48,969 nt of DNA, taken from assembly GCA_044355655.1 (NCBI GenBank), contig JBIKXS010000024.1, positions 1-48,969 on the forward strand, in the 5' to 3' direction. The stretch comes from UBA3064 sp023258775 (GTDB lineage Bacteria > Pseudomonadota > Gammaproteobacteria > Burkholderiales > Burkholderiaceae_E). Shown piece by piece: positions 16,177 through 24,419 of the stretch (positions are counted from its first letter, which is position 1; every line of letters starts with the position of its first letter). Below the pieces are notes generated by a model. That model was not told the origin of the DNA. It worked only from the letters and a program-made list of their open reading frames with translations, and did no database searches. The translations under genes and the position numbers were made by a program.

Positions 16177-17319
16177 ATGAAACTTGCACCCTCGCCTGAT
16201 CGTCTGAAACCCTCAACAATGAGCCATCACGGACACTTACTCAGTCCGAAAACAAGGCATCTTAAATCTGTGATTTTTTTTATCGCTACCAGTTTTGCGT
16301 GCTCAACAGCCTTAGCCCAGGTTCGCGAAGTGCAGCAGCCGCTCGCCAGTAACGCTTTCAGCGCCTCAAGCAGTGCCAAGTCAAACCCGCAAATCGCAAG
16401 CAAGGGACAGGAAAGCAAATCCGCCAACCCTCATGTACTCAAGCCACTCATCAGCGCTGAGGAACTTGAAAAGCAACTTGAACAACCACTATTGCGAGTG
16501 CTTGACATCCGTTCACCCCAAGCCTATTTCACAGCCCATATCCCAGGCGCCCTTAATGCGCCTTATGGCGGCTGGCGTGGCCCAGCCAGTAATCCTGGCG
16601 AATTACCAAGCATCGAAAAACTGACTACGCTGATTCAGAGCCTTGGCATCACGCCTGCCCATCACATCGTGGTGACATCGCATGGCGATGACCCGACTGA
16701 CTTTGGCTCTGCAGCCCGCGTGTACTGGACACTGAAGGTGCTGGGGTTAGAAAAGCTGTCCATCCTTAATGGCGGCATGAAGTCATGGAACCAGGCAGAA
16801 CTGCCAACCGATCCTGGGAGTGCGTCGGTTGCAAAAAGCCAATTCAGGCCAACGATCAACCATGCCATGCTTGCGGGGCGAGACGAGATCGCAGCGCTGA
16901 TTGGCAAGCCTCAGGCAAAGCTCATCGATGCACGCCCTGCAGCGTTTTTCATGGGCGAAACGAGACATGGCGCAGCCTTGCAGGCCGGCACACTTAAGGG
17001 GGCGAGCAATATCGAGCATGACCGATGGTTTGCTGAAGGTAGCGCACGCTTTGGCAGCGAACAACAGGCTCGCAGCATTCTTGCTGCAAGCGGTATTAAC
17101 ACAAACGCTACGGTTGTTTCGTTTTGCAATACAGGACACTGGGCTGCAACCAACTGGTTTGCCTTATCCGAAGTGCTCGGACAAAAACAGGTCAAACTTT
17201 ATCCAGGCTCCATGGTCGAGTGGACGCAACAATCCGAGGCGCTTCCAATGGATAACGTACCCAACCGCCTCAAGGCCTTGCTTATTGATGCTAAACTTTG
17301 GGTTGACAAAAATTTATAA
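16177..17319 (+). CDS. Exported two-domain rhodanese (thiosulfate/3-mercaptopyruvate sulfurtransferase-like)
   Basis: 380-aa protein with an N-terminal export signal (about residues 28-48: KSVIFFIATSFACSTALAQ), so it probably acts in the periplasm. Two rhodanese domains follow. The first (LLRVLDIRSPQAYFTAHIPG) lacks the active-site Cys: its loop reads VTSHGDD. The second carries the catalytic Cys317 in FCNTGHWA and the domain-end motif SMVEWTQ. The loop lacks the CRxGx[RT] typical of classic thiosulfate rhodaneses, so the sulfur donor is uncertain. AGAGGA lies 8 bases before the ATG. The thiosulfate transporter gene starts 32 bases downstream; together they suggest periplasmic sulfur handling plus uptake. 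Confidence 0.9.
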   Translation: MKLAPSPDRLKPSTMSHHGHLLSPKTRHLKSVIFFIATSFACSTALAQVREVQQPLASNAFSASSSAKSNPQIASKGQESKSANPHVLKPLISAEELEKQLEQPLLRVLDIRSPQAYFTAHIPGALNAPYGGWRGPASNPGELPSIEKLTTLIQSLGITPAHHIVVTSHGDDPTDFGSAARVYWTLKVLGLEKLSILNGGMKSWNQAELPTDPGSASVAKSQFRPTINHAMLAGRDEIAALIGKPQAKLIDARPAAFFMGETRHGAALQAGTLKGASNIEHDRWFAEGSARFGSEQQARSILAASGINTNATVVSFCNTGHWAATNWFALSEVLGQKQVKLYPGSMVEWTQQSEALPMDNVPNRLKALLIDAKLWVDKNL

Positions 17320-17351
17320 CCATAAACAGCCTGTGACCTACTGAATCTGAG

Positions 17352-18467
17352 ATGTTTTTTGCGCAACGGCTTGGACTGCCGCTTGCTTGCAGCCTTTTTT
17401 TCTTATTCCTGGCAGCCAGCGTATCGATTCGGCAGTCCTTTCTATTTCTCGTCGGACTCGGGCTTGGCGCTTGTCTGGCTGGGGCGCGCTTTGGCTTTAC
17501 AACAGGATGGCGGGATTTGGTCCGCAAACGCGACCCCAGCGGCGTCTTGGGCCAAGCCCTATTGCTGTTCTTGGCAAGCGCCATCGCGCTTCCATTGCTT
17601 TCAAACTTCGATGAACTTCAAAGCGCTGCAGGCCCACTAAGCCTAAGCCTTGTGATTGGCGCCTTCGTATTTGGCGCGAGCATGCAAATTGCCGACGGTT
17701 GTGGTTCGGGAACGCTCTATAAAGCCGGCATGGGTGTTGCCCTGAATATGGGTATCCTGCCACTTTTTGCACTGGGCAGTTTCTTGGGCTCCGTGCACCT
17801 TCCTTTTTGGTTAAGTCTTGGTAGCCTTCCGCCGGTACTTTTGCTGAATCACCTTGATCTCTGGGCGAGCCTGCTGCTTACAGCTTGTCTGATTGCGCTG
17901 TTGCTGCTTGCCGTGCGGCTTTTCGTTGGCCCCAATAGAACATGGATTAAATCGACTTGGGTATACGGTGCCATTGGCCTTGCTCTCTTCGCGAGCTTGA
18001 ACTTATTGTTGGCCGGGCAGGCCTGGGGCGTGGTCTATGGTTTTGGGCTTTGGGCAGCCAAGATTGCGGTTGCTAGCGCTGCATTTGATCCAGGTAATCA
18101 TGGCTTTTGGGGGGCTGCACAGCATCAGGATCGACTACGCGAGTCGTTGTTGCTCGATGTAACCTCGATTACCAATATAGGGATACTCGCAGGTGCCTTC
18201 TGGGTTCACCAATGGAAGGGCTACAACGATGACAAGCGTGGTTCGCTACAAAAACAACCCGCACCAACCCATAGCGTAAAGCAGTGGCTCATTGCGCTCT
18301 TGGCAGGATTTATCATGGGCTACAGTTCCAGACTCGCCTTTGGATGCAATGTTGGCGCCATGTTGAGCGGCATCTCAACTGGAAGTCTTCACGGCTGGCT
18401 TTGGCTTCTTATCGCCTTTGTTGGGACGCTGATTGGGATTCGAATTCGAGAACGATATGGGTTCTAA
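17352..18467 (+). CDS. YeeE/YedE family thiosulfate transporter (TsuA-like)
   Basis: 371-aa inner-membrane protein with about ten to eleven helices in two related halves. Each half carries the family's conserved Cys loop: DGCGSGTLYKAG (Cys117) and FGCNVGAMLSG (Cys332), the residues that relay thiosulfate in characterised TsuA. Follows the exported rhodanese by 32 bases on the same strand, so co-transcription is likely. It takes up thiosulfate (or related sulfane sulfur) for assimilation or oxidation. Confidence 0.92.
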   Translation: MFFAQRLGLPLACSLFFLFLAASVSIRQSFLFLVGLGLGACLAGARFGFTTGWRDLVRKRDPSGVLGQALLLFLASAIALPLLSNFDELQSAAGPLSLSLVIGAFVFGASMQIADGCGSGTLYKAGMGVALNMGILPLFALGSFLGSVHLPFWLSLGSLPPVLLLNHLDLWASLLLTACLIALLLLAVRLFVGPNRTWIKSTWVYGAIGLALFASLNLLLAGQAWGVVYGFGLWAAKIAVASAAFDPGNHGFWGAAQHQDRLRESLLLDVTSITNIGILAGAFWVHQWKGYNDDKRGSLQKQPAPTHSVKQWLIALLAGFIMGYSSRLAFGCNVGAMLSGISTGSLHGWLWLLIAFVGTLIGIRIRERYGF

Positions 18468-18627
18468 AAACATAAGGACAGCTGTTTTTTGGATCTGCTT
18501 GCTTATCCTAATTGTTTGGGATTTCCATGTTTCGGCACCTATTGACTTGCGTTTTGAACCACCACTGATTGCCGCTGGCTCGGGTAAAGCAAGTTCTGGA
18601 GCACATTGCGCCATCGTTTCAGACTAA
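18457..18627 (+). CDS. Possible small single-pass membrane protein
   Basis: 56-codon frame whose ATG overlaps the last codons of the transporter gene in another frame. The product has a basic N-terminus, one membrane helix (AVFWICLLILIVWDF) and a short outside tail with APIDLRFEPPL and one Cys near the end. The composition looks protein-like and the overlap would couple it to the transporter. No Shine-Dalgarno better than GAG is visible, and I know no named family. The 92 bases between its stop and the convergent AAA+ gene hold nothing clear. Confidence 0.42.
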   Translation: MGSKNIRTAVFWICLLILIVWDFHVSAPIDLRFEPPLIAAGSGKASSGAHCAIVSD

Positions 18628-18719
18628 GTGATCGGTAATGATCCTTCGTTAACGCTCAAGTTGACCAATCAAGGCTGCGGCATAACGCCATCTTGAGCTT
18701 TAAGACCGAATCGTAAGTC

Positions 18720-19736
18720 TTAGGCTAAAAAGCCAACCCGCCGACGCAAGGGTGTTTGTGCTGGCAGATCAGCGGCTTTGACCTGATCGCTACCTCGAAG
18801 GCGTGCGTTACCAAATCCTGTCATCCATGCTCTTCGCATGTCACGGGGTGCCAAGTCAATCAGTGCGTCGAGCGCGTCCTCGCCTGGTTCAAGCTCAAAA
18901 AAGGATCCCCAGCCATGCTCGCTGCGTATTTGCTGGTACATCCGCGAAGCAATCTTTCTTGAAGCTTCGGCATCGGGCGCCTCGATCTGAAAAACATTCA
19001 TACGGTTAAGAATCGGATCGGGGATGGCATGCTCATCATTGGCAGTTGTCACCCAGATCACCCCACTTGCATCAATGGGCACTTCAGCGAATTCATCAAT
19101 AAAGTGCTGCGCACTGTCGTGCTCTAACAAACTGTAGAGTGCACCGAGTGGATCGTATTGCGCTTCAGTCGCCGCCTTATCAATCTCATCAACCACAATC
19201 ACTGGGTTGGCAAACTGGCCATCGACGAGCGCTTCAAAGACCTTTCCGGGTCTTGATCCTTTCCACTGAGAGGAAGAGCCAGATAACAACCAGCCTGCCG
19301 TCATTGAACTCATCGGTACAAGATTCATACCTGTACCGAGCAGCTCAGCAATTTGCCGTGCGAAGTGAGTCTTACCAACGCCAGGCGGTCCAAGAAGCAA
19401 CATCGGGGTAAGCTGCAGGCTATCACTACAGTCCTGGCTCAGCGCCAGATGACGCTTGACATCATCAAGCGCTAATTTGAAATTTGGCAAACTTTCGTAA
19501 AGTTCATCCATCACAGGCAAACCAGAAGGTTTGACCGAAAACCGCTCAGGACCTGATTCGAGCATCCGCTCGTAGGTATTTGCCAGCGTTTCGCGCTCCT
19601 TCATCGATCCAGAATCCCGCAAGCGCTGAAGCTTGCGTTCTACATCTTGCAGCCTGAACACGGCGCGCATATTGGCAATCGGAAAACGAATCGGCAATTG
19701 CGAAGCTGCGGATGAGTCGGGATTGCTAGCCTGCAT
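18720..19736 (-). CDS. Lon/ClpX-like AAA+ ATPase without protease domain
   Basis: 338-aa protein from the ATG at 19736, chosen because GGGAG lies 9 bases upstream. About 100 N-terminal residues, partly coiled, precede one AAA+ module: Walker A GPPGVGKT (116-123), Walker B VIVVDEID (179-185), a sensor segment VIWVTTANDE, and a DPILNRM arginine-finger region as in Lon. The C-terminal helical subdomain ends the protein, and there is no Ser-Lys protease domain or zinc finger. It may be an unfoldase or remodelling ATPase serving an unlinked partner. Divergent from the PRISE-like gene. Confidence 0.85.
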   Translation of the reverse strand: MQASNPDSSAASQLPIRFPIANMRAVFRLQDVERKLQRLRDSGSMKERETLANTYERMLESGPERFSVKPSGLPVMDELYESLPNFKLALDDVKRHLALSQDCSDSLQLTPMLLLGPPGVGKTHFARQIAELLGTGMNLVPMSSMTAGWLLSGSSSQWKGSRPGKVFEALVDGQFANPVIVVDEIDKAATEAQYDPLGALYSLLEHDSAQHFIDEFAEVPIDASGVIWVTTANDEHAIPDPILNRMNVFQIEAPDAEASRKIASRMYQQIRSEHGWGSFFELEPGEDALDALIDLAPRDMRRAWMTGFGNARLRGSDQVKAADLPAQTPLRRRVGFLA

Positions 19737-19779
19737 GAAACCATCTCCCTTTTCAAAACCATGAATAGACTTCACTTCC

Positions 19780-19808
19780 AGGATAATAAGGCTTAAGCGA
19801 CTGGTCAA
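19780..19808 (-). promoter_or_regulatory. Sigma70-like promoter for the AAA+ gene
   Basis: On the minus strand TTGACC (19803-19808) and TATCCT (19780-19785) are separated by 17 bases. Transcription would begin near 19773, giving a leader of roughly 36 bases with the GGGAG ribosome site. Confidence 0.5.
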
Positions 19809-19899
19809 CAGCCTTGTTTTGCAAGCACGTGATTTGCCGCGTCGAGGTACAAAAGTTTTCAAAGCAAGATCATCAAGCAGTGCAAAAAAGGGAGTAAAG

Positions 19900-20988
19900 A
19901 TGGCGTTCAAGGCGATTGTTATTGGTGCACTCGGTGTGATCGGGCGCTATATCGTTGAGCGCTTGGAAAAAGATCCAAGCTGGGAGATTGTCGGGGTGTC
20001 GAGGCGTCAGGGACCAAGCCGAAAAAGCGTGCAATATTTGGCGCTCGATGTGCTCGATGCCAAGGCCTGTGAGCAACGTATCCAGTCAATTGACGGGATC
20101 ACCCATGTCTTTTATGCAGCCTTTCAGCCCACGCAAGGCCCGGCAGCCGGCTACGCAAGCAATATCGAGGCAAATAGAGATATGCTCGTGAATACGGTCA
20201 GCGCTGTTGTAAAAAACCATGCAAGTTTGCAACGCGTTGTTCTCGTCACTGGAACAAAATACTATGGGGTCCACCTTGGCCCAATTAAGACGCCTGCCCG
20301 GGAATCTGACCCCCGACATATACCTCCCAATTACTATTTCGACCAGATCGATTGGCTGAGCAGCTATCAGGCTGGCTCAACAAACGCGAGCGATCGTGCA
20401 GCACGGTCATGGGACTGGGTTGAACTACGTCCGCAGACCTTATGCGGTTTTGCGCCTGGCACAGCGATGAGCATCATTCCTGTAATCGCCGTCTACGCTG
20501 CACTTTCTAAAGCATTAGGACTCCCCTTGCGCTTTCCTGGTAAGCACGGTGCATGGACCTCGCTTTATCAGGCGACCGACTCGGCCCACTTTGCTGAAGC
20601 CGCTGTTTGGGCCGCGCTTGAAGCACGTGCATCCAATCAGGCATTCAACATTACTAACGGCGATTATTTTCGCTGGTGCAATATCTGGCCGAGCATTGCC
20701 AGCGTTTTTGAGATGCCCTGGGATCAGCCGCAAACGATCAGCCTCAGTCAGCAAATGCCAGCACTAAAGTCACGCTGGGTTGAATTACAACAACGCTATG
20801 ACTTGCAGAAAATAGACTATGAATCACTGGTTGCGTGGCCCTTTGGCGATTATGTCTTTGGTTCTGACTGGGACGTCATGACATCCACCACCAAGGCGAG
20901 ACAATTTGGTTTTCACCCGGTGGTTGATAGCGAACAAATGTTTATTGACCTACTCACTGCGTTTCGGCGAGAGCGCATCACGCCCTAG
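19900..20988 (+). CDS. PRISE-like SDR reductase (progesterone 5-beta-reductase/iridoid synthase-like)
   Basis: 362-aa extended short-chain dehydrogenase. The ATG at 19900 has GGGAG about 7 bases upstream and opens with the Rossmann start IVIGALGVIGRYIVE (GxxGxxG). Family features are VTGTKYYGVHLG (the PRISE Lys-containing motif), NYYFDQIDWL and VELRPQTLCGF. Plant members reduce steroid enones or 8-oxogeranial; bacterial homologues act on small enones. A role in enone or terpenoid metabolism is inference. It sits beside, and convergent with, the acyl-CoA ligase (16-base gap). Confidence 0.85.
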   Translation: MAFKAIVIGALGVIGRYIVERLEKDPSWEIVGVSRRQGPSRKSVQYLALDVLDAKACEQRIQSIDGITHVFYAAFQPTQGPAAGYASNIEANRDMLVNTVSAVVKNHASLQRVVLVTGTKYYGVHLGPIKTPARESDPRHIPPNYYFDQIDWLSSYQAGSTNASDRAARSWDWVELRPQTLCGFAPGTAMSIIPVIAVYAALSKALGLPLRFPGKHGAWTSLYQATDSAHFAEAAVWAALEARASNQAFNITNGDYFRWCNIWPSIASVFEMPWDQPQTISLSQQMPALKSRWVELQQRYDLQKIDYESLVAWPFGDYVFGSDWDVMTSTTKARQFGFHPVVDSEQMFIDLLTAFRRERITP

Positions 20989-21004
20989 GCTGCGTCCTAA
21001 TTTC

Positions 21005-22549
21005 TTAAACTGGTTTTGCTTCATCAGCGATGAGTTCACGCAATTGTGCCTTGGCAATCTTCTCAAGTGTGGAGCGTGGAAAATCGTCAACGATCTTGAT
21101 TTGGCGGGGCTGCTTAAACGTCGCCAATTGTTCGGCGCAAGCCTTTAAAACAGCTTCTTCAACAAACCGGGGCTCATACCCCGCTGATAAACGCAAACAG
21201 GCCACCGGGACCTGATCAAGCATCGGATCAGATTTTGCAACAACGGCCACTTCGACCACGCCTGGCACAGTCAGGATGACGCGTTCAATTTCCGAAGCAG
21301 CAACATTCTCCCCGCCAACCTTAAGCATATCTTTAGAGCGGTCTGAGAAAAAATAAGAACCATCTTCACCGATCCGAACAAGATCACCTGTCAGAAAATA
21401 GCCCTCATCGTCAAAAGATGCTTCTGTCGCCTCAGGGTTGTGAAGGTACTCTGCAAACAGGCTCAGTCCGCGAACACCTCGTATCGACAATTCGCCTGTT
21501 TCACCCGGCACCGCTTCCCGGCCATTAACCAAAACGCGAATCTCGTACTCAGGAGCAGGTCGGCCGATTGACAAGGGTGTGTTGGGCATGCCTGGTATAC
21601 CAGTAATGCCGTGAGTGATGGTCTCGGTCATACCCCACCAGCCCACTGTCTGTAAACCAAAATAGGCGTCCTGAGGCGGCGAACACACGGATGATCCCCA
21701 GAGGCGATAGTGATGAACATTTGGACGATCCTGTTGGGCAAGTGCACGCACACAGAACTGGACGAGCGAGGCGAACGTACAACGATGTTTGAGCGAAATT
21801 GGCCAAAATCGGCTCGCCGAAAAACGCGGCATCACGACGGCAGTCGCACCTGCCCACATGCTTGCGAGCATCGAGTAAGCCTGTGCATTGGTGTGAAACA
21901 AGGGTAAGCTGACCAATTGGATGTCTTGACGGGTGAGGCATTCGTGTAGCGCATTCATGCGGGCACCCCATAAGGCATTGGCATGCGTCCAGCAAACCGC
22001 CTTTGGTCTGGAGGTGGTCCCGGAGGTGTATTGGACTGAAAATCGTAACAATGGGTCTGGTTCCCTATCTGGTAAACGATCAATTGGCGCCTCCAGTGCA
22101 TCGAAACCATCATCGGCACCGGGTTTGTTGCGACCAGCATCCTGCCCTTGATCGGTCGTTGTCACCACTATCCAACGCAAGGCTTTGCAAGCCTGCTGAA
22201 CAAGACTTGCAAATCGAGGCTGGGTAATTGCAGCGACCGCCCCTGAATGTTCGGCAAAATATCTCAACTCATCGGCGCTTGATTTCGCATTGGTAGTAAC
22301 GGCAACAGCACCAAGCCATCCGCAAGCAAACCATGCGATGACTGCTTCAGGGCAGTTCTCGAGGTGGACGATGACATGGTCGCCGCAACGAATGCCACGT
22401 TGGTGCAGACCTGCTGCAGTCCCTTGCACCTTTTCCAAGAAAGACCTGTAACTATAGGTTGTTTGTTCACCTTCGAAAGGCTCCCAAATCAAATACGGGT
22501 GCTCACCCAATCTTTTCGCTTGATGGCTTAACAAGTACCGAATATCCAT
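21005..22549 (-). CDS. Acyl-CoA synthetase / AMP-dependent ligase
   Basis: 514-aa ANL-superfamily enzyme that adenylates an organic acid and forms its CoA thioester. The P-loop-like motif YTSGTTSRPKAV, the A5-type GWWGMTETI, the hinge region YFLTGDLVRIGEDGSYFF with SDRSKDMLKVGGENV, and the C-terminal catalytic Lys in TLEKIAK are intact. It resembles crotonobetaine/carnitine- or fatty/aromatic-acid CoA ligases; the acid cannot be named. The start at 22549 matches the family N-terminus; upstream ATGs at 22582 and 22606 are in frame and none has a strong ribosome site. Divergent from the SDR gene at 22691. Confidence 0.9.
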   Translation of the reverse strand: MDIRYLLSHQAKRLGEHPYLIWEPFEGEQTTYSYRSFLEKVQGTAAGLHQRGIRCGDHVIVHLENCPEAVIAWFACGWLGAVAVTTNAKSSADELRYFAEHSGAVAAITQPRFASLVQQACKALRWIVVTTTDQGQDAGRNKPGADDGFDALEAPIDRLPDREPDPLLRFSVQYTSGTTSRPKAVCWTHANALWGARMNALHECLTRQDIQLVSLPLFHTNAQAYSMLASMWAGATAVVMPRFSASRFWPISLKHRCTFASLVQFCVRALAQQDRPNVHHYRLWGSSVCSPPQDAYFGLQTVGWWGMTETITHGITGIPGMPNTPLSIGRPAPEYEIRVLVNGREAVPGETGELSIRGVRGLSLFAEYLHNPEATEASFDDEGYFLTGDLVRIGEDGSYFFSDRSKDMLKVGGENVAASEIERVILTVPGVVEVAVVAKSDPMLDQVPVACLRLSAGYEPRFVEEAVLKACAEQLATFKQPRQIKIVDDFPRSTLEKIAKAQLRELIADEAKPV

Positions 22550-22690
22550 GCCGTTGAAGGGATGGTGATTGGGTCGAATCATGTTGTTTCGGCATGTATA
22601 ACGCACGCAAGTCTCCGGATCCTGATCGGTTCATGTTTCAATACGTCACAATTATCGGATCAAAGCTCAATGTCGCAAGGAGATGACTTC

Positions 22691-23536
22691 ATGGAATTGG
22701 AACTTAAAGGTAAGCGGGTATTAATTACTGGCGCAAGCAAGGGTATCGGCCTTGCCTGCGCAGCCCATTTCCTTCGTGAGGGCGCACAAGTCTGCATCGT
22801 ATCCCGTCAGCAAAAACACCTGGACGAGGCCATGGCTCATTTGCAGCAGCAAAGGCTATTAAACACAAACGAGCAAAGCTCAATTAGGGCAAAGGATCAA
22901 AGCTCAGTGGAATGCCTGCCGCCAATTCATCGATGCGCCGATCTTTGCGACGCCAGTCAGGCCCAGGCACTGGTGGCAGAACTCGAACGCATCTGGGGAG
23001 CCATTGATATCTTGGTGAACTCAGCTGGCGCAGCCAGGCGAACTCCAGCCGCTGAACTCAGTGCCCAAGCCTATGCCGATGCAATGCAGGCTAAATACTT
23101 TAGCTATACCAACGTTATCGATCCTTGCATCAAAGCGATGGCATCTCGTGGCCATGGGGTGATCGTAAATGTGATTGGTGCAGGCGGGAAAGTTGCAAGC
23201 CCGATTCATATTCCTGGAGGTGCGGCTAACGCGGCACTTATGTTAGTGACGGCTGGACTCGCTAATGCCTATGCCCATCAGGGCGTTCGGGTGGTGGCGG
23301 TAAATCCCGGACTCACCCTCACCGCAAGGCTCGAGGAAGGTCTTGTGGCCGATGCCAGGGCCCAGGGGATCACAGCCGAAGAGGCACAACGTCGAGCAAC
23401 AGCGAAGATTCCCATGGGCCGAATTGCCCACCCCGATGAAGTTGCCGATACGGTTGTCTATCTAGCAAGTGCTCGTGCAAGCTACGTCACCGGCGTGAGT
23501 ATTGCCATGGATGGCAGCACCACGCCACTGATTTAA
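22691..23536 (+). CDS. SDR-family protein lacking the catalytic Tyr/Lys
   Basis: 281-aa classical-length SDR. AAGGAG lies about 8 bases before the ATG. The cofactor motif TGASKGIG and the NSAG motif are intact, so NAD(P) binding is likely. The catalytic strand reads VNVIGAGGKV in place of the usual ...S, and the YxxxK helix reads PGGAANAALM, so Ser, Tyr and Lys are replaced by Gly, Gly and Asn. The C-terminal PIGM-type and VTGVSIAMDG motifs are normal. A ~25-residue Ser/Gln-rich insertion follows the second strand. It may catalyse something other than carbonyl reduction or act as a binding partner. Confidence 0.87.
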   Translation: MELELKGKRVLITGASKGIGLACAAHFLREGAQVCIVSRQQKHLDEAMAHLQQQRLLNTNEQSSIRAKDQSSVECLPPIHRCADLCDASQAQALVAELERIWGAIDILVNSAGAARRTPAAELSAQAYADAMQAKYFSYTNVIDPCIKAMASRGHGVIVNVIGAGGKVASPIHIPGGAANAALMLVTAGLANAYAHQGVRVVAVNPGLTLTARLEEGLVADARAQGITAEEAQRRATAKIPMGRIAHPDEVADTVVYLASARASYVTGVSIAMDGSTTPLI

Positions 23537-23537
23537 G

Positions 23538-24287
23538 TTAGAGGGCTTGTCCACCATCGACCGCAATCGTCTGACCTGTTACCCAGGAGGCAAGATCGCT
23601 CGCTAAAAACGCAGCGACGCTCGCCACCTCTTCGGGGGTTCCGTAACGACCAGACGGAATACCCGAAAGGATTCTTTCATAGAGTTTGGGATTTTCGCGC
23701 TTTGCAACATCCCAGGTACCACCTTCAAAAAATATAGAACCCGGAGCGATACAATTCACACGGATTTTCTTAGGAGCAAACAAAAGCGCCTGAGTCTGGG
23801 TATATTCAATCAGCGCCGCTTTCACGGCACCATAAGGCGGCGTGCGAACGCTTGCCCCAAGTCCCGAAATCGACGAGATATGAATAATGCTTCCGCCTTG
23901 AATTTCAAGCGCTGGCATCGCAGCGTGGCAGGCACGTACGGTTGCCATTAAATCAATTTGTACGCTTGCAGCCCAACCCGCCTCATCGTCGGTGCGTCCA
24001 AAGCCAGAGGCATTGTTCACCAGGCAGTCAATGCCGCCTAGAAAAGATTGAGCCTCGCTGACCCACTGTTTAATCGCCTGAGCATCGCCTAGATCGCATG
24101 CACTGGCTAAAACCTTTCCCCCATGCTGACTCAGACTCTGCTTCGCCTGATCAAGCGCGGCCTGTGATCGCGCGCAAATCGCCACATCAGCACCTGCCAT
24201 CGCAAACGCTTCAGCAATCGAAAAACCAATACCGCGGCTTCCGCCGGCAATAAGTGCCCTTCTGCCTTTAAGATCAATCTTCATCAA
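23538..24287 (-). CDS. SDR-family oxidoreductase
   Basis: 249-aa classical SDR with all catalytic features: AGGSRGIG cofactor site, NNASG, the Ser in IIHISSISG, and YGAVK as the YxxxK pair. The C-terminus SWVTGQTIAVDGGQAL is standard. ATG codons at 24287 and 24284 are adjacent, with GGGAG upstream of both. It converges on the preceding SDR with one base between stops and is divergent from the histidine kinase. Probable role with the acyl-CoA ligase in oxidation of an unknown hydroxy-acyl or alcohol substrate. Confidence 0.9.
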   Translation of the reverse strand: MMKIDLKGRRALIAGGSRGIGFSIAEAFAMAGADVAICARSQAALDQAKQSLSQHGGKVLASACDLGDAQAIKQWVSEAQSFLGGIDCLVNNASGFGRTDDEAGWAASVQIDLMATVRACHAAMPALEIQGGSIIHISSISGLGASVRTPPYGAVKAALIEYTQTQALLFAPKKIRVNCIAPGSIFFEGGTWDVAKRENPKLYERILSGIPSGRYGTPEEVASVAAFLASDLASWVTGQTIAVDGGQAL

Positions 24288-24419
24288 GCAAATCTCCCAA
24301 AACGCTCATTTTGCCTCTCGTGCTAGCCTTGCAACGCGAAAAAGCTTTGATCGTCCATGCAAAGCGTCCCGAATTTCGCGAACTGAAAGCGTTACCTACC
24401 CTTTTCGCTATTGATACGC

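Noticed and set aside
18701..18734. TAAGAC/GTCTTA and GGCT/AGCC inverted repeats at the convergent gene ends.
   Set aside because: Stems of 4-6 pairs without a T-run, partly inside the AAA+ coding end; too weak to call a terminator.
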